From: Pseudomonas sp. Tri1
GTDB lineage: Bacteria > Pseudomonadota > Gammaproteobacteria > Pseudomonadales > Pseudomonadaceae
Direction: 5' to 3'
Length of the DNA: 64,000 nt
NCBI RefSeq assembly: GCF_017968885.1
Contig: NZ_CP072913.1
Coordinates: forward strand, 1,658,001 to 1,722,000
Shown: positions 1-9,759 of the stretch, one piece after another
How the letters are laid out: every line of letters begins with the position of its first letter
How positions within the stretch are numbered: the stretch's first letter is position 1
Notes under the pieces: generated by a model
Databases searched by the model: none
The model's input: the letters and a program-made list of their open reading frames with translations, nothing else
What the model was told of the DNA's origin: nothing
Translations under genes and position numbers: made by a program

Positions 1-13
1 TTAGTCATTGCCT

Positions 14-56
14 AACCCATCGAGCGCTGGTTATAGTCGGCGCTCGATGGGTTTTC
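14..56 (+). terminator. Rho-independent terminator of an upstream gene outside the window
   Basis: A perfect 14-bp inverted repeat (AACCCATCGAGCGC and its complement, 14-27 and 40-53) encloses a 12-nt loop and runs into a short T tract. It probably ends a gene lying to the left of the window. Confidence 0.75.
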
Positions 57-341
57 CTACCCACCCTCCAAGAGATCGGCTCATGCCTGCATCCCCTGTC
101 ATCGCGGTTGTGGTTCCAGCGTTCAACGCTGGCGTCGTGCCGTGCGGGAATCAGCAGCCTGTGCAGATCGGTCAATACCCCCCACCTGTCAGTAGCCCAC
201 CGGTGTACGCCGTCGTATCACCGCCGGGTGTTGGCGTTCAGGGCTGATCGGCAACGGTTGCCGTTCCCTGTGCCCGCCTGAAAAAACTACTGGATTTCAG
301 CTTCGGCTGAGTTGGCTTTTGCCTGACTACAGGTGGTATTC
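57..341. other. Intergenic stretch, no convincing gene
   Basis: About 285 bases between the terminator and the first transporter. A 54-codon frame from the ATG at 83 to 247 exists, but it has no good ribosome binding site, is proline-rich in a low-complexity way and matches no family I recognise. The end of the stretch presumably holds the promoter and leader of the next gene; no clear -35/-10 pair was seen. Confidence 0.4.
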
Positions 342-1205
342 ATGTTTTTCCTATCCAAAAACGCCTTATTGGCGGCGGCTTCCACGAGCCTGTTCGTTCT
401 GCTGTGGAGCAGCGGGGCGATCTTTTCCAAATTGGGCCTGGCCCACGCTTCACCTTTTGCGTTCCTGCTGATCCGTTTTGCCATCGCGCTGTGTGCGCTG
501 GTGCTGTTGATTCCATTGCTCAAGTTCAAGCTGCCCAAGACCGGCAAGCCGCTGCTATACGCGGCGACCACCGGGATGGTGCTGCTGGGCGCCTATCAGA
601 TTTTCTATCTGCTGGCCCTGCAAATGAACGTCACCCCAGGGGTGATGGCGACGCTGATGGGCGTGCAGCCGATCCTTACGGTGGTGCTGGTGGAGCGCCA
701 GCGATCCTGGCAACGGCTGTTCGGCCTGACGTTGGGGTTGCTGGGATTGATCATGGTGGTCTACCAGGGGATCGGCCTGGCCGGTATGTCCCTGGTTGGA
801 ATGCTCTACGGGTTGCTGGCGCTGGTGAGCATGACGGCCGGCTCTATCATGCAAAAGCGCATCACCGATAATCCCCTGGGCACATTGCCGGTGCAGTACC
901 TGGCCGGGTTGCTGCTGTGCGCGGCGTTCGTGCCGTTCCAACCGTTTCACTTCGAGCACAACGCCGGTTTCATCGTGCCGGTGTTGTGGATGGGCCTGGT
1001 GGTGTCGGTGCTGGCGACGTTGCTGCTGTACCGGCTGATTGCACGGGGCAACCTGGTGAATGTCACCAGCCTGTTCTACCTGGTGCCGGCGGTGACGGCG
1101 ATCATGGACTACCTGGTGTTTGGCAACCGCCTGGCATTGCTGAGTTGGCTGGGAATGGGGCTGATTATTGTTGGGTTGGTGTTTGTGTTTCGTAAAAAAC
1201 GCTAG
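342..1205 (+). CDS. EamA/DMT-superfamily transporter (287 aa)
   Basis: Inner-membrane protein of the drug/metabolite transporter superfamily, made of two EamA repeats of about five membrane helices each; many relatives export amino acids or metabolites, but the substrate cannot be read from sequence. The chain is almost continuously hydrophobic. The N-terminal repeat contains the usual LLWSSGAIFSKLGL helix and RFAIALC segment, and the second repeat ends at a short basic tail (FRKKR). The ATG at 342 is chosen over an in-frame GTG at 333 because an AGGTGG ribosome binding site lies eight bases before it. It stands alone; a REPIN follows the stop codon. Confidence 0.85.
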   Translation: MFFLSKNALLAAASTSLFVLLWSSGAIFSKLGLAHASPFAFLLIRFAIALCALVLLIPLLKFKLPKTGKPLLYAATTGMVLLGAYQIFYLLALQMNVTPGVMATLMGVQPILTVVLVERQRSWQRLFGLTLGLLGLIMVVYQGIGLAGMSLVGMLYGLLALVSMTAGSIMQKRITDNPLGTLPVQYLAGLLLCAAFVPFQPFHFEHNAGFIVPVLWMGLVVSVLATLLLYRLIARGNLVNVTSLFYLVPAVTAIMDYLVFGNRLALLSWLGMGLIIVGLVFVFRKKR

Positions 1206-1230
1206 CCTTTAGCTATTCGCTAACCGTACC

Positions 1231-1305
1231 ACCGCTATCGCAAGCAAGCTTGCTCCCACAGGGTCATGCACAGCCCTTTGTGGGAGCGAGCCTGCTCGCG
1301 ATGGC
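1231..1305. repeat. REPIN (paired REP palindromes)
   Basis: Two inverted REP units (CGCAAGCAAGCTTGCTCCCAC and GTGGGAGCGAGCCTGCTCGC) separated by about 20 bases, between convergent genes. The left unit is slightly degenerate. Confidence 0.9.
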
Positions 1306-1326
1306 ATTTTCAGCGGCTCCGATGGG

Positions 1327-2235
1327 CTATCGGGCAGGCACCTCAGCCGGCTTAGCCACCCCAGGCTTCAACACCAACCACAACGCCGCCGCGATCAACA
1401 CCCCGCCATACAAATGGGCCATTCCCAGCGGCTCATCCAGTAGCAACGCCCCCCATAGCACGCCGAACGGCGGGATCAGGAACGTTACGGTCATGGATTT
1501 GACCGGGCCGATGGAGGTGATCAGCCGGAAATAAAGGATATACGCCAGCGCGGTACACCCCAGGCCCAGCCCCAGCAGGGACAGCCAGACGCTCCAGCCT
1601 CCCCAACTGGCCGGTGGCTGGCTGATGACGCTGTAGCCAAACAGCGGCAGCAAAAATACCGTGGCGCCAAACATGCTGCCCAGGGTCGAAAGACGGCTGT
1701 CCAGCCCACCTTGCTGATCGAGCCAGCGACGGGTGAGGAAGCCGGCGAAGCCATAGCACGTGGTGGCGAGCAGGCAGGCGAGGGCGCCCATCAGCAGTTG
1801 CAGGTCGAAGGCCACCGGGCCGGCGCGGGTCAGGATGCCGACGCCGAACAGCCCAAGAAACACACCGCAGACCTTGGCGGTGGTGAGTTTTTCGCTGAAG
1901 AACAGCCCGCCGATCAACACGCCCATCAACGGCGTGGTGGCGTTGAAGATCGCCGAGTAACCGGCTGGTAGTACTTGGGCCGCCAGCGAGTAAAACGTCG
2001 CCGGGATGCCCGAGTTGATCAGACCCAGCCCCATCACCACTTTCAGTTTGCCGCGAAAATTCCAGTCGACGCGCATCAGCGCCAGGATCACCAGCAGCCC
2101 GACGAAGGCGATGGATACGCGAAAGAACGCGGTGGGGATCGTGCCAATGACGGGGGCGATAATGCGCATGAACAGAAAACTTGCCCCCCAGATGGCGGCC
2201 AGTGACAGCAAACGCAGAATATCGACGAGGTTCAC
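1327..2235 (-). CDS. EamA/DMT-superfamily transporter (302 aa)
   Basis: A second ten-helix EamA-type exporter, distinct in sequence from the one at 342. It starts with the typical RhaT/EamA segment AAIWGASFLFMRIIAP, has an FNATTPLMGVLIGG motif in the first repeat and a matching LIPPFGVLWGALLLDEPLG motif in the second, which shows the internal duplication of the family. The start is GTG at 2235, with AAGGA seven bases upstream on the minus strand. It is convergent with the first transporter and divergent from aceK, so the 130 bases to its right hold both promoters. Substrate unknown. Confidence 0.85.
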   Translation of the reverse strand: MNLVDILRLLSLAAIWGASFLFMRIIAPVIGTIPTAFFRVSIAFVGLLVILALMRVDWNFRGKLKVVMGLGLINSGIPATFYSLAAQVLPAGYSAIFNATTPLMGVLIGGLFFSEKLTTAKVCGVFLGLFGVGILTRAGPVAFDLQLLMGALACLLATTCYGFAGFLTRRWLDQQGGLDSRLSTLGSMFGATVFLLPLFGYSVISQPPASWGGWSVWLSLLGLGLGCTALAYILYFRLITSIGPVKSMTVTFLIPPFGVLWGALLLDEPLGMAHLYGGVLIAAALWLVLKPGVAKPAEVPAR

Positions 2236-2364
2236 AAGTCATTCCTTCCGTGGTTGGGCGGCAAGTGTCGCCGTCCTGAATACCGATGGCAATGGTTGCG
2301 TTGCCGCGCGATTGGCCTCTAAGCTCAGGCGCCTATAACAAGTATGACCCGCCGAGGTTTACCT

Positions 2365-4086
2365 ATGCCGCAACCATGGCCCGCCACCGATATCGCCCGG
2401 TCGATCCTCGAAGGTTTCGACGATTATCGAGAGCATTTCCGGCAGATCACCGATGGCGCCCGCGCCCGGTTCGAGCAGGCCCGGTGGCAAGAGGCGCAAG
2501 CGGCTTCGGCGGCGCGGATCAATTTATATGAAGAAAAAGTCTTCGAAACCGTGGCCCATTTGCGCGAAGCCTTCGACGCCGAGTCGTTGATGGATGTCAG
2601 TTGCTGGCCGTTGGTCAAAAGCGCCTACATCAGCCTGATCGACCTGCGTTTTGACGATGAACTGTCGGAGACCTGGTACAACTCGATCTTCTGCGGGCTG
2701 TTCAGTCATGACCTGATCAGTGATGGCACGATGTTCATCCACACCACCCGCCCCAGCCTGCGTCGCGCCCGTGCGGCCCAGACCCGGACCTACAAACCCC
2801 AGGGGCAACTGGACCGGATGCTGGCGAACGTGTTCGCCGATTACCGCTTCAGCGAGGATTACGCCGACTTGCCAGGTGACCTGAAGCGCCTCGAAGCCCA
2901 ACTGCGGGAAAACCTGCCGGACTGGGTCTGCAAGGACCCGGAGCTGACGGTGGAGTTGTTTTCTTCAGTGCTCTATCGCAACAAGGGCGCCTACCTGGTG
3001 GGCCGGATCTACACCCGAGACGAGCAATGGCCACTGGTGATCCCGCTGCTGCACCGCGAAGGTCGGGGCATCCAGATCGATGCGCTGATCACCGATGAGG
3101 CGCAGGTATCGATCATCTTTTCGTTCACCCGCTCCTACTTCATGGTGGACGTGCCGGTGCCGGCGGAATTCATCGGCTTTCTCAAGCGTATCTTGCCCGG
3201 CAAGCACATCGCCGAGCTGTACACCTCCATCGGTTTCTACAAGCACGGCAAGTCCGAGTTCTACCGGGCGTTGATCAATCATCTGGCGAACACCGATGAC
3301 CAGTTCATCATGGCCCCGGGTGTGCGTGGCATGGTCATGAGCGTATTCACGCTGCCGGGTTTCAACACCGTATTCAAGATCATCAAGGACCGTTTCTCGC
3401 CGTCGAAAAACGTCGACCGCGCCACGGTGATCGAAAAATACCGCCTGGTGAAAAGTGTCGACCGGGTCGGGCGTATGGCCGATACCCAGGAGTTCGCCGA
3501 TTTCCGCTTTCCCCTGAGCAAGTTCGAACCGGCGTGTCTGGAGGAACTGCTGGAAGTGGCGCCTTCCACGGTGTCGGTGGAAGGCGATACGGTGTTGATT
3601 CGCCACTGCTGGACCGAACGCCGCATGACGCCGCTGAATCTCTACCTGGAAAACGCCAACGACGCCCAGGTGCGCGAGGCCCTGGAAGACTATGGCCTGG
3701 CCATCAAGCAACTGGCGGCCGCCAATATCTTCCCCGGCGACATGCTGCTCAAGAACTTCGGTGTGACCCGTCACGGCCGCGTGGTGTTCTACGACTACGA
3801 TGAAATCTGTTTCCTGACCGAAGCCAACTTCCGCCACATCCCCGAGCCCCGCACCCCGGAAGACGAAATGGCCTCCGAGCCCTGGTATTCCATCGGGCCG
3901 CTGGACGTATTCCCCGAAGAATTCCCGCCGTTCCTGTTCGCCGACGCCGGGCAGCGCAAGCTGTTCGACCAGTTGCATGGCGAGCTGTACAACGCCGATT
4001 ACTGGAAAGGCCTGCAGGAGGCGATCCGGGCGGGGAAGGTGATCGATGTGTTTCCGTATCGGCGCAAAGACCTGGACAGCGAATAA
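2365..4086 (+). CDS. aceK: Isocitrate dehydrogenase kinase/phosphatase AceK (573 aa)
   Basis: Cytoplasmic bifunctional enzyme that phosphorylates isocitrate dehydrogenase, inactivating it, and also reverses this, steering carbon between the TCA cycle and the glyoxylate shunt during growth on acetate or fatty acids. The whole length resembles AceK: an N-terminal regulatory half ([20 protein letters not shown]) and a C-terminal kinase-like half with the family hallmark around [20 protein letters not shown], then the [20 protein letters not shown] catalytic/metal-binding stretch. The length matches the family (about 570-580 aa). The ATG at 2365 has GAGG seven bases upstream; an in-frame ATG at 2344 is less likely. 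It is not next to aceA/aceB as in enterobacteria, which is usual for pseudomonads. Confidence 0.97.
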   Translation: MPQPWPATDIARSILEGFDDYREHFRQITDGARARFEQARWQEAQAASAARINLYEEKVFETVAHLREAFDAESLMDVSCWPLVKSAYISLIDLRFDDELSETWYNSIFCGLFSHDLISDGTMFIHTTRPSLRRARAAQTRTYKPQGQLDRMLANVFADYRFSEDYADLPGDLKRLEAQLRENLPDWVCKDPELTVELFSSVLYRNKGAYLVGRIYTRDEQWPLVIPLLHREGRGIQIDALITDEAQVSIIFSFTRSYFMVDVPVPAEFIGFLKRILPGKHIAELYTSIGFYKHGKSEFYRALINHLANTDDQFIMAPGVRGMVMSVFTLPGFNTVFKIIKDRFSPSKNVDRATVIEKYRLVKSVDRVGRMADTQEFADFRFPLSKFEPACLEELLEVAPSTVSVEGDTVLIRHCWTERRMTPLNLYLENANDAQVREALEDYGLAIKQLAAANIFPGDMLLKNFGVTRHGRVVFYDYDEICFLTEANFRHIPEPRTPEDEMASEPWYSIGPLDVFPEEFPPFLFADAGQRKLFDQLHGELYNADYWKGLQEAIRAGKVIDVFPYRRKDLDSE

Positions 4087-4111
4087 CCAGCGACCCTGAA
4101 TCCTGCGAGAA

Positions 4112-4208
4112 CCCTGTGGGAGCGAGCTTGCTCGCGATAACGGTGTGTAAGTCAACATTAACGCTGGCTGATCCACCGCTATCGCGAGCAAGCTCGCTCC
4201 CACAGGGT
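4112..4208. repeat. REPIN (paired REP palindromes)
   Basis: CCCTGTGGGAGCGAGCTTGC and its inverted partner GCAAGCTCGCTCCCACAGGG are separated by about 55 bases between aceK and hrpA. Intact, highly symmetrical copy. Confidence 0.95.
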
Positions 4209-4300
4209 ATGGCGGTGGGCAGGTCGCCATGTGTCGGCGCAATAGCCGCAAATCTGCGACAATCGGCCCCCTGCACAAACCGACGACCCTTGCGTACCTG

Positions 4301-7300
4301 ATGACTGACCAAGCCCCCGCTATCGACAAGCTGCTGAAAAACCTCGACCACGCCATGCTCGCCGACCGTCACCGGTTGCGGCGCCAGTTGCTCGAGCTGC
4401 GCAAGAAACCCGATGAGGCCAAGCTGGCCCAGTGGGTGACGCGCATGCAGGCGTCGTGCGATCAGGTGCTGGCGCGCAAGGCGAGCCTGCCGGTGATCCG
4501 CTATGACGACAATTTGCCGATTGCCGCCAAGCGCGACGAAATCAAGGACGCGTTGCTCAAGCATCAGGTGCTGATCATCGCCGGCGAAACCGGCTCGGGT
4601 AAAACCACGCAGTTGCCGAAGATCTGCCTGGAAATCGGCCGGGGCCAACATGGCTTGATCGGCCACACCCAGCCACGCCGGATCGCCGCCCGCAGCGTTG
4701 CGAGTCGGGTGGCCGAGGAACTGGCCACTCCGTTGGGGGCGCTGGTGGGTTATCAGGTGCGCTTTGAGGACCAGAGCGACGCCAACACCCTGATCAAGTT
4801 GATGACCGACGGCATCCTGCTGGCCGAGACCCAGAACGACCGCTACCTCGAACGCTACGACACGATCATTGTCGACGAAGCCCACGAACGCAGCCTGAAC
4901 ATCGACTTCCTGCTCGGCTACCTCAAGACCCTGCTGCCGCGCCGCCCGGACCTCAAGGTCATCATCACCTCGGCGACCATCGACCTGGAGCGCTTCTCCA
5001 AGCACTTCGATGACGCGCCGATCGTGGAAGTCTCGGGCCGTACCTTCCCGGTGGAAACCTGGTATCGCCCGTTGACCCTGGAGCAGGACGAAGAAGGCAA
5101 CCGCGTCGAGGACGACCTGACCGTCGACCAGGCGATCCTCGCCACCCTCGATGAAATCGCCGCCTATGAGCGCAGCGAGCGCCGCAGCCCTGGCGATGTG
5201 CTGGTGTTCCTGCCGGGCGAGCGGGAGATTCGCGACGCGGCGGAAATGCTGCGCAAGGCCCAGCTCAAGCACACCGAGATTCTGCCGCTGTACGCGCGCC
5301 TGTCGCCGGCCGAACAGCAGCGCATCTTCCAGTCCCACCCAGGCCGTCGCGTGGTCCTGGCGACCAACGTTGCAGAAACCTCGCTCACTGTGCCGGGCAT
5401 CCGCTACGTGATCGACAGCGGCACCGCGCGCATCAGCCGCTACAGCTATCGCGCCAAGGTCCAGCGGCTGCCCATCGAAGCCATCTCCCAGGCCAGCGCC
5501 AACCAGCGCAAGGGCCGCTGCGGGCGGGTCGAGCCGGGGATCTGTGTGCGGCTGTACAGCGAAGAGGACTTCCTCGGCCGGCCGGAATTCACCGACCCGG
5601 AGATCCTGCGCACCAACCTGGCGGCGGTGATTTTGCAGATGCTGCATCTGCGCCTGGGTGAGATCACCGATTTCCCGTTCATCGAGCCGCCGGACGGCAA
5701 GGCCATCAGCGACGGTTTCAACCTGCTGCAAGAGTTGTCGGCGGTTGACCGCAACAGCCAATTGACCCCGCTCGGTCGGCAATTGGCGCGCCTGCCGGTG
5801 GACCCGCGCATGGGCCGCATGCTGCTGGAAGCGGCGAAACTGGGCAGCCTGCAGGAAGTGTTGATTGTCGCCAGCGCCATGTCGATCCAGGATCCGCGCG
5901 AGCGTCCGCCGGAGCGCCAACAAGCGGCCGACCAGGCTCACGCCCAATGGAAGGATGTGGACTCGGATTTCGCCGGGCTGGTCAACCTGTGGCGTGGTTT
6001 CGAAGAGCAGCGCCAGGCCCTGACCGCCAGCCCGCTGCGCAACTGGTGCCGCAAGAATTTCCTCAATTACCTGCGCCTGCGCGAGTGGCGCGATTCCCAC
6101 CGTCAGTTGAGCCTGATCTGCCGCGACATGCAGTTGAGCCTCAATAAAGAACCGGCCGATTACCCGAAACTGCACAAAGCGGTGCTTTCGGGGTTGTTGA
6201 GCCAGATCGGCCAGAAAACCGAAGACGGCGATTACCTCGGCGCCCGCCAGCGGCGGTTCTGGGTCCATCCGTCGTCGGGCCTGGGCAAGAAGCGTCCGCA
6301 GTGGCTGATGACCGCCGAGCTGGTGGAAACCACCAAGCTCTACGCGCGCATGGTGGCCAAGATCGAACCGGACTGGATCGAGCCGCTGGCCGGGCACCTG
6401 ATCAAGAAAAATCACTTCGAACCCCATTGGGAGAAGAAGCGCGGGCAAGTGGTGGCGTATGAGCAGATCACCCTGTTCGGGCTGATCGTCGTCGGTCGCC
6501 GGCCGGTGCATTACGGGCCAGTGGACCCGGTGGTATCGCGGGAACTGTTCATCCGCGAGGCGCTGGTGCGTGGCGAGATCCAGTCTAAGGCCAAGTGCCT
6601 GAGTGCCAATACCAAACTGCTGGAGCAGCTCGACGAACTGGAAGCCAAGGCCCGCCGTCGCGACATCCTGGCGGACGAAGAAACCCTGTTCGCCTTCTAC
6701 GATGCGCGCCTGCCGGCCGAGATCCACCAGACCGCGACCTTCGACAGTTGGTACCGGATCAACAGCCAGAAAGACCCGCAGTTGCTGATCATGCGTGAAG
6801 AAGACGTGCTGGCGCGCGAGGCCAGTGAAGTCACTGCCGCGTACTATCCGGACACGTTGCGCGTTGGCGACCTGACCTTGCCGCTGAGCTATCACTTCGA
6901 GCCCAACCATCCCCGCGATGGCGTGACCCTGCGAGTGCCGGCGCCGTTGCTGCCGATGCTGCCGCCGGAGCGCCTGGAATGGTTGGTGCCGGGAATGATC
7001 GAGGCCAAATGCATCGCCCTGGTGCGCAACCTGCCCAAGGCCCTGCGCAAGAATTTCGTGCCAGTGCCGGACTTCGTCAAGGCGGCGCTGCAACGCATCA
7101 CCTTCGCCGAGGGCTCGTTACCGCAGTCCCTGGGCCGCGAACTGCTGCGCATGACCGGCGCGCGGGTCAGCGACGAAGCCTGGGCGGAAGCGGCGCAGCA
7201 GGTGGAAAGCCATCTGCGCATGAACCTGGAAATCGTCGATGGCCAGGGTAAGTTCCTTGGCGAAGGCCGCGACCTGGCCGAACTGACGGCGCGCTTTGCC

Positions 7301-8212
7301 GAAGCCAGCCAGGCGGCATTGGCCGTGCCGCAAACGGCAAAAAGCCAGGCGCCAGTGGAGGCGAAAATTTTCGCGCCGGTGGCAGAGAAAACCCAACAGA
7401 AGATCGCTGGGCTGTCGATGACGGTGTACCCGGCGCTGGTGGAAGAGGGTGGCGTGGTCAAGGAGGGGCGTTTCCCGACTCCGGCCGAAGCCGAGTTTCA
7501 GCATCGCCGCGCCTTGCAGCGTTTGTTGATGCAGCAGTTGGCCGAGTCGGCCAAGTTCCTGCGCGGCAAGCTGCCCGGCCTGACAGAGTTGGGCCTGTTG
7601 TACCGCGACTTGGGCCGCATCGACAGCCTGGTGGAAGACATCCTGCTGGTCAGCCTCGACAGTTGCGTGCTGGAAGGCGAAGCGAGCCTGCCCCGTGATG
7701 GCGCCGCGCTGGCTTCGCTGGCCGAGCGCAAGCGCGGTGGCTGGGCCGAGCACGCTGAGCGCCTGGCGAAGCTGACCCTGGACATTCTCAAGCTCTGGCA
7801 CGGCCTGCAAAAACGCTTCAAGGGCAAGATCGACCTGGCCCAGGCCGTGGCGCTGAACGATATCAAGCAGCAGCTCAGCCACCTGGTGTACCCGGGCTTC
7901 GTCCGCGAAACCCCGCATCAATGGCTCAAGGAACTGCCGCGCTACCTCAAGGCCATCGAGCAACGTTTCGAGAAGCTGGGTAGCCAGGTGCAGAAAGACC
8001 GGGTCTGGAGCGGTGAGTTGTCGAACCTCTGGGCCCAATACCAGACCCGAGCCAGCAAACACCTCCAGGAAGGCAAGCGCGACCCGCAACTGGAGTTGTA
8101 CCGCTGGTGGCTGGAGGAATACCGGGTTTCGCTGTTCGCCCAGCAACTGGGGACCAAGGTGCCGATTTCCGATAAGCGCTTGAGTAAGCAGTGGGGGCAG
8201 GTGGAGGGTTGA
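4301..8212 (+). CDS. hrpA: ATP-dependent RNA helicase HrpA (1303 aa)
   Basis: Large DEAH-box RNA helicase; the E. coli homologue rescues ribosomes stalled or collided on mRNA. Motifs in order: Walker A GETGSGKTT (around residue 100), QPRRIAARSVASRVAEE (motif Ia), DEAH in IIVDEAHERSLNIDF, SATID (motif III) and QRKGRCGR (motif VI). The OB-fold and a long DUF3418 C-terminal region follow, so the architecture is complete. At 1303 residues it matches E. coli HrpA (1300). ATG 4301 gives the family N-terminus, although no strong ribosome binding site precedes it. A REPIN flanks it on each side, so it is probably a single-gene transcription unit. Confidence 0.96.
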   Translation: MTDQAPAIDKLLKNLDHAMLADRHRLRRQLLELRKKPDEAKLAQWVTRMQASCDQVLARKASLPVIRYDDNLPIAAKRDEIKDALLKHQVLIIAGETGSGKTTQLPKICLEIGRGQHGLIGHTQPRRIAARSVASRVAEELATPLGALVGYQVRFEDQSDANTLIKLMTDGILLAETQNDRYLERYDTIIVDEAHERSLNIDFLLGYLKTLLPRRPDLKVIITSATIDLERFSKHFDDAPIVEVSGRTFPVETWYRPLTLEQDEEGNRVEDDLTVDQAILATLDEIAAYERSERRSPGDVLVFLPGEREIRDAAEMLRKAQLKHTEILPLYARLSPAEQQRIFQSHPGRRVVLATNVAETSLTVPGIRYVIDSGTARISRYSYRAKVQRLPIEAISQASANQRKGRCGRVEPGICVRLYSEEDFLGRPEFTDPEILRTNLAAVILQMLHLRLGEITDFPFIEPPDGKAISDGFNLLQELSAVDRNSQLTPLGRQLARLPVDPRMGRMLLEAAKLGSLQEVLIVASAMSIQDPRERPPERQQAADQAHAQWKDVDSDFAGLVNLWRGFEEQRQALTASPLRNWCRKNFLNYLRLREWRDSHRQLSLICRDMQLSLNKEPADYPKLHKAVLSGLLSQIGQKTEDGDYLGARQRRFWVHPSSGLGKKRPQWLMTAELVETTKLYARMVAKIEPDWIEPLAGHLIKKNHFEPHWEKKRGQVVAYEQITLFGLIVVGRRPVHYGPVDPVVSRELFIREALVRGEIQSKAKCLSANTKLLEQLDELEAKARRRDILADEETLFAFYDARLPAEIHQTATFDSWYRINSQKDPQLLIMREEDVLAREASEVTAAYYPDTLRVGDLTLPLSYHFEPNHPRDGVTLRVPAPLLPMLPPERLEWLVPGMIEAKCIALVRNLPKALRKNFVPVPDFVKAALQRITFAEGSLPQSLGRELLRMTGARVSDEAWAEAAQQVESHLRMNLEIVDGQGKFLGEGRDLAELTARFAEASQAALAVPQTAKSQAPVEAKIFAPVAEKTQQKIAGLSMTVYPALVEEGGVVKEGRFPTPAEAEFQHRRALQRLLMQQLAESAKFLRGKLPGLTELGLLYRDLGRIDSLVEDILLVSLDSCVLEGEASLPRDGAALASLAERKRGGWAEHAERLAKLTLDILKLWHGLQKRFKGKIDLAQAVALNDIKQQLSHLVYPGFVRETPHQWLKELPRYLKAIEQRFEKLGSQVQKDRVWSGELSNLWAQYQTRASKHLQEGKRDPQLELYRWWLEEYRVSLFAQQLGTKVPISDKRLSKQWGQVEG

Positions 8213-8240
8213 TGCCACAAACCAGATGAACACTACTAAC

Positions 8241-8336
8241 CCCTGTGGGAGCGAGCCTGCTCGCGATAGCGTTGTGTCAGTCGACATAAATACTGAGTAA
8301 TCCACCGCTATCGCGAGCAGGCTCGCTCCCACAGGG
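8241..8336. repeat. REPIN (paired REP palindromes)
   Basis: Inverted REP units CTGTGGGAGCGAGCCTGCTC and GAGCAGGCTCGCTCCCACAG with about 55 bases between, 28 bases after the hrpA stop. Confidence 0.95.
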
Positions 8337-8552
8337 TTAGTTGGTGTAGCTCACTGAGAATGGGCCAAACGCCAGCGTTTGTGGCAAACTTCGCGGCTAT
8401 AAATGCCGGTCCCGTGGTTTTTGAGCTTCACTGCCCCGGGCGGATCGGAATAAAGCACTGCCAGGTCTGCTTCCCCTGGATGGGAAAAGACCCTTTGTGT
8501 ATTGGTACGTCGGTGCCAATGCTTTCTGCCTGAACAGATCAGAGACACGACC

Positions 8553-9674
8553 ATGCATAACGTCGTCATCAGTGGCACCGGCCTGTACACCCCGGCCAAC
8601 AGCATCTCCAACGAAGAGCTGGTGCAATCCTTCAATACCTATGTCGCCCAGTTCAACGCTGACAACGCCGAGGCCATCGAGCGCGGTGAAGTCGAGGCGT
8701 TGACCGAATCCAACGCGGCGTTCATCGAAAAGGCCTCGGGCATCAAGAGCCGCTTTGTCATGGACAAGGAAGGTATCCTCGATCCGCAACGCATGACGCC
8801 ACGTCTGCCTGAGCGCTCCAATGACGAGTGGTCGGTGCTGTGTGAAATGGCGGTCGGCGCGGCAAAACAGGCGCTAGAGCGCGCCGGTCGCACCGCGGCC
8901 GACATCGATGGCGTGATCGTCGCCTGCTCCAACCTGCAGCGCGCGTACCCGGCCATCGCCATCGAAGTCCAGGAAGCCCTGGGGATCGAAGGTTTTGGTT
9001 TCGACATGAACGTGGCCTGCTCCTCGGCGACGTTCGGCATCCAGGCTGCGGCCAACAGCGTGCAGTTGGGCCAGGCCCGGGCGATTTTGATGGTCAACCC
9101 GGAGGTGTGCACCGGCCACCTGAACTTCCGCGACCGCGACAGCCACTTCATCTTCGGCGACGCGGCCACCGCCGTGATCATCGAGCGAGCGGACCTGGCG
9201 ACCTCGCCGTACCAGTTCGACGTGGTCAGCACCAAGCTGCTGACCAAGTTCTCCAACAACATCCGCAACAACTTCGGCTTCCTCAACCGTGCGGCAGAAG
9301 AGGGCGTCGGCGGCCGCGACAAGCTGTTCGTCCAGGAAGGCCGCAAAGTGTTCCGCGACGTTTGCCCGATGGTCGCCGAGCTGATCGGTACCCATTTGGA
9401 AGAGAACCAACTGAATGTCGGCGACGTGAAGCGCTTCTGGCTGCACCAGGCCAACCTGAGCATGAATCACCTGATCGTGCGCAAATTGTTGGGGCGCGAA
9501 GCCACCGAACAGGAAGCGCCAGTGATCCTCGACCGCTACGCCAACACCAGTTCCGCCGGATCGGTGATTGCCTTCCACACCTACCAGGATGACCTGCCCA
9601 GCGGCTCGGTTGCCGTGCTCAGCTCGTTTGGCGCCGGCTATTCGATTGGTAGCGTGATTTTGCGTAAGCATTGA
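8553..9674 (+). CDS. Beta-ketoacyl-ACP synthase III, PA3286-like (373 aa)
   Basis: Thiolase-fold condensing enzyme of the KAS III class. In P. aeruginosa the close relative PA3286 shunts medium-chain beta-oxidation products (octanoyl-CoA with malonyl-ACP) into fatty acid synthesis; the same role here is an inference from similarity. The catalytic Cys is in NVACSSATFG (near residue 155), His in WLHQANLSMNHL and Asn in RYANTSSAGSV, giving a complete Cys-His-Asn triad. The C-terminal SSFGAGYSIGSV loop is typical. It is longer than E. coli FabH (317 aa), as expected for this subfamily. ATG 8553 gives the conserved start MHNVVISGTGLYTP. The sigma/zinc-finger pair that follows is also its neighbour in P. 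aeruginosa. Confidence 0.93.
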   Translation: MHNVVISGTGLYTPANSISNEELVQSFNTYVAQFNADNAEAIERGEVEALTESNAAFIEKASGIKSRFVMDKEGILDPQRMTPRLPERSNDEWSVLCEMAVGAAKQALERAGRTAADIDGVIVACSNLQRAYPAIAIEVQEALGIEGFGFDMNVACSSATFGIQAAANSVQLGQARAILMVNPEVCTGHLNFRDRDSHFIFGDAATAVIIERADLATSPYQFDVVSTKLLTKFSNNIRNNFGFLNRAAEEGVGGRDKLFVQEGRKVFRDVCPMVAELIGTHLEENQLNVGDVKRFWLHQANLSMNHLIVRKLLGREATEQEAPVILDRYANTSSAGSVIAFHTYQDDLPSGSVAVLSSFGAGYSIGSVILRKH

Positions 9675-9698
9675 TTGTTGCGGTGACAAAGGGATTTA

Positions 9699-9730
9699 TT
9701 GTGGCGAGGGGATTTATCCCCTCGCTACAA
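9699..9730. repeat. REP-like palindrome (GTGGCGAGGGGATTTATCCCC type)
   Basis: Short palindrome TTGTGGCGAGGGGATTTATC followed by its complement. This is a second REP class in this genome, seen again at 27389 with the same ATTTAT/ATAAAT centre. Confidence 0.85.
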
Positions 9731-9759
9731 CAGCGATCCATCCAGCAATAGGGCGTTGA

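Noticed and set aside
8..247. 79-codon plus-strand frame at the left edge
   Set aside because: It crosses the terminator hairpin, has no ribosome binding site and a low-complexity proline-rich sequence.
3749..7093. Very long open frame on the minus strand opposite aceK and hrpA
   Set aside because: It is a shadow of GC-rich coding on the plus strand; the protein is low-complexity (H, Q, R, G-rich), matches nothing and conflicts with two well-supported genes.
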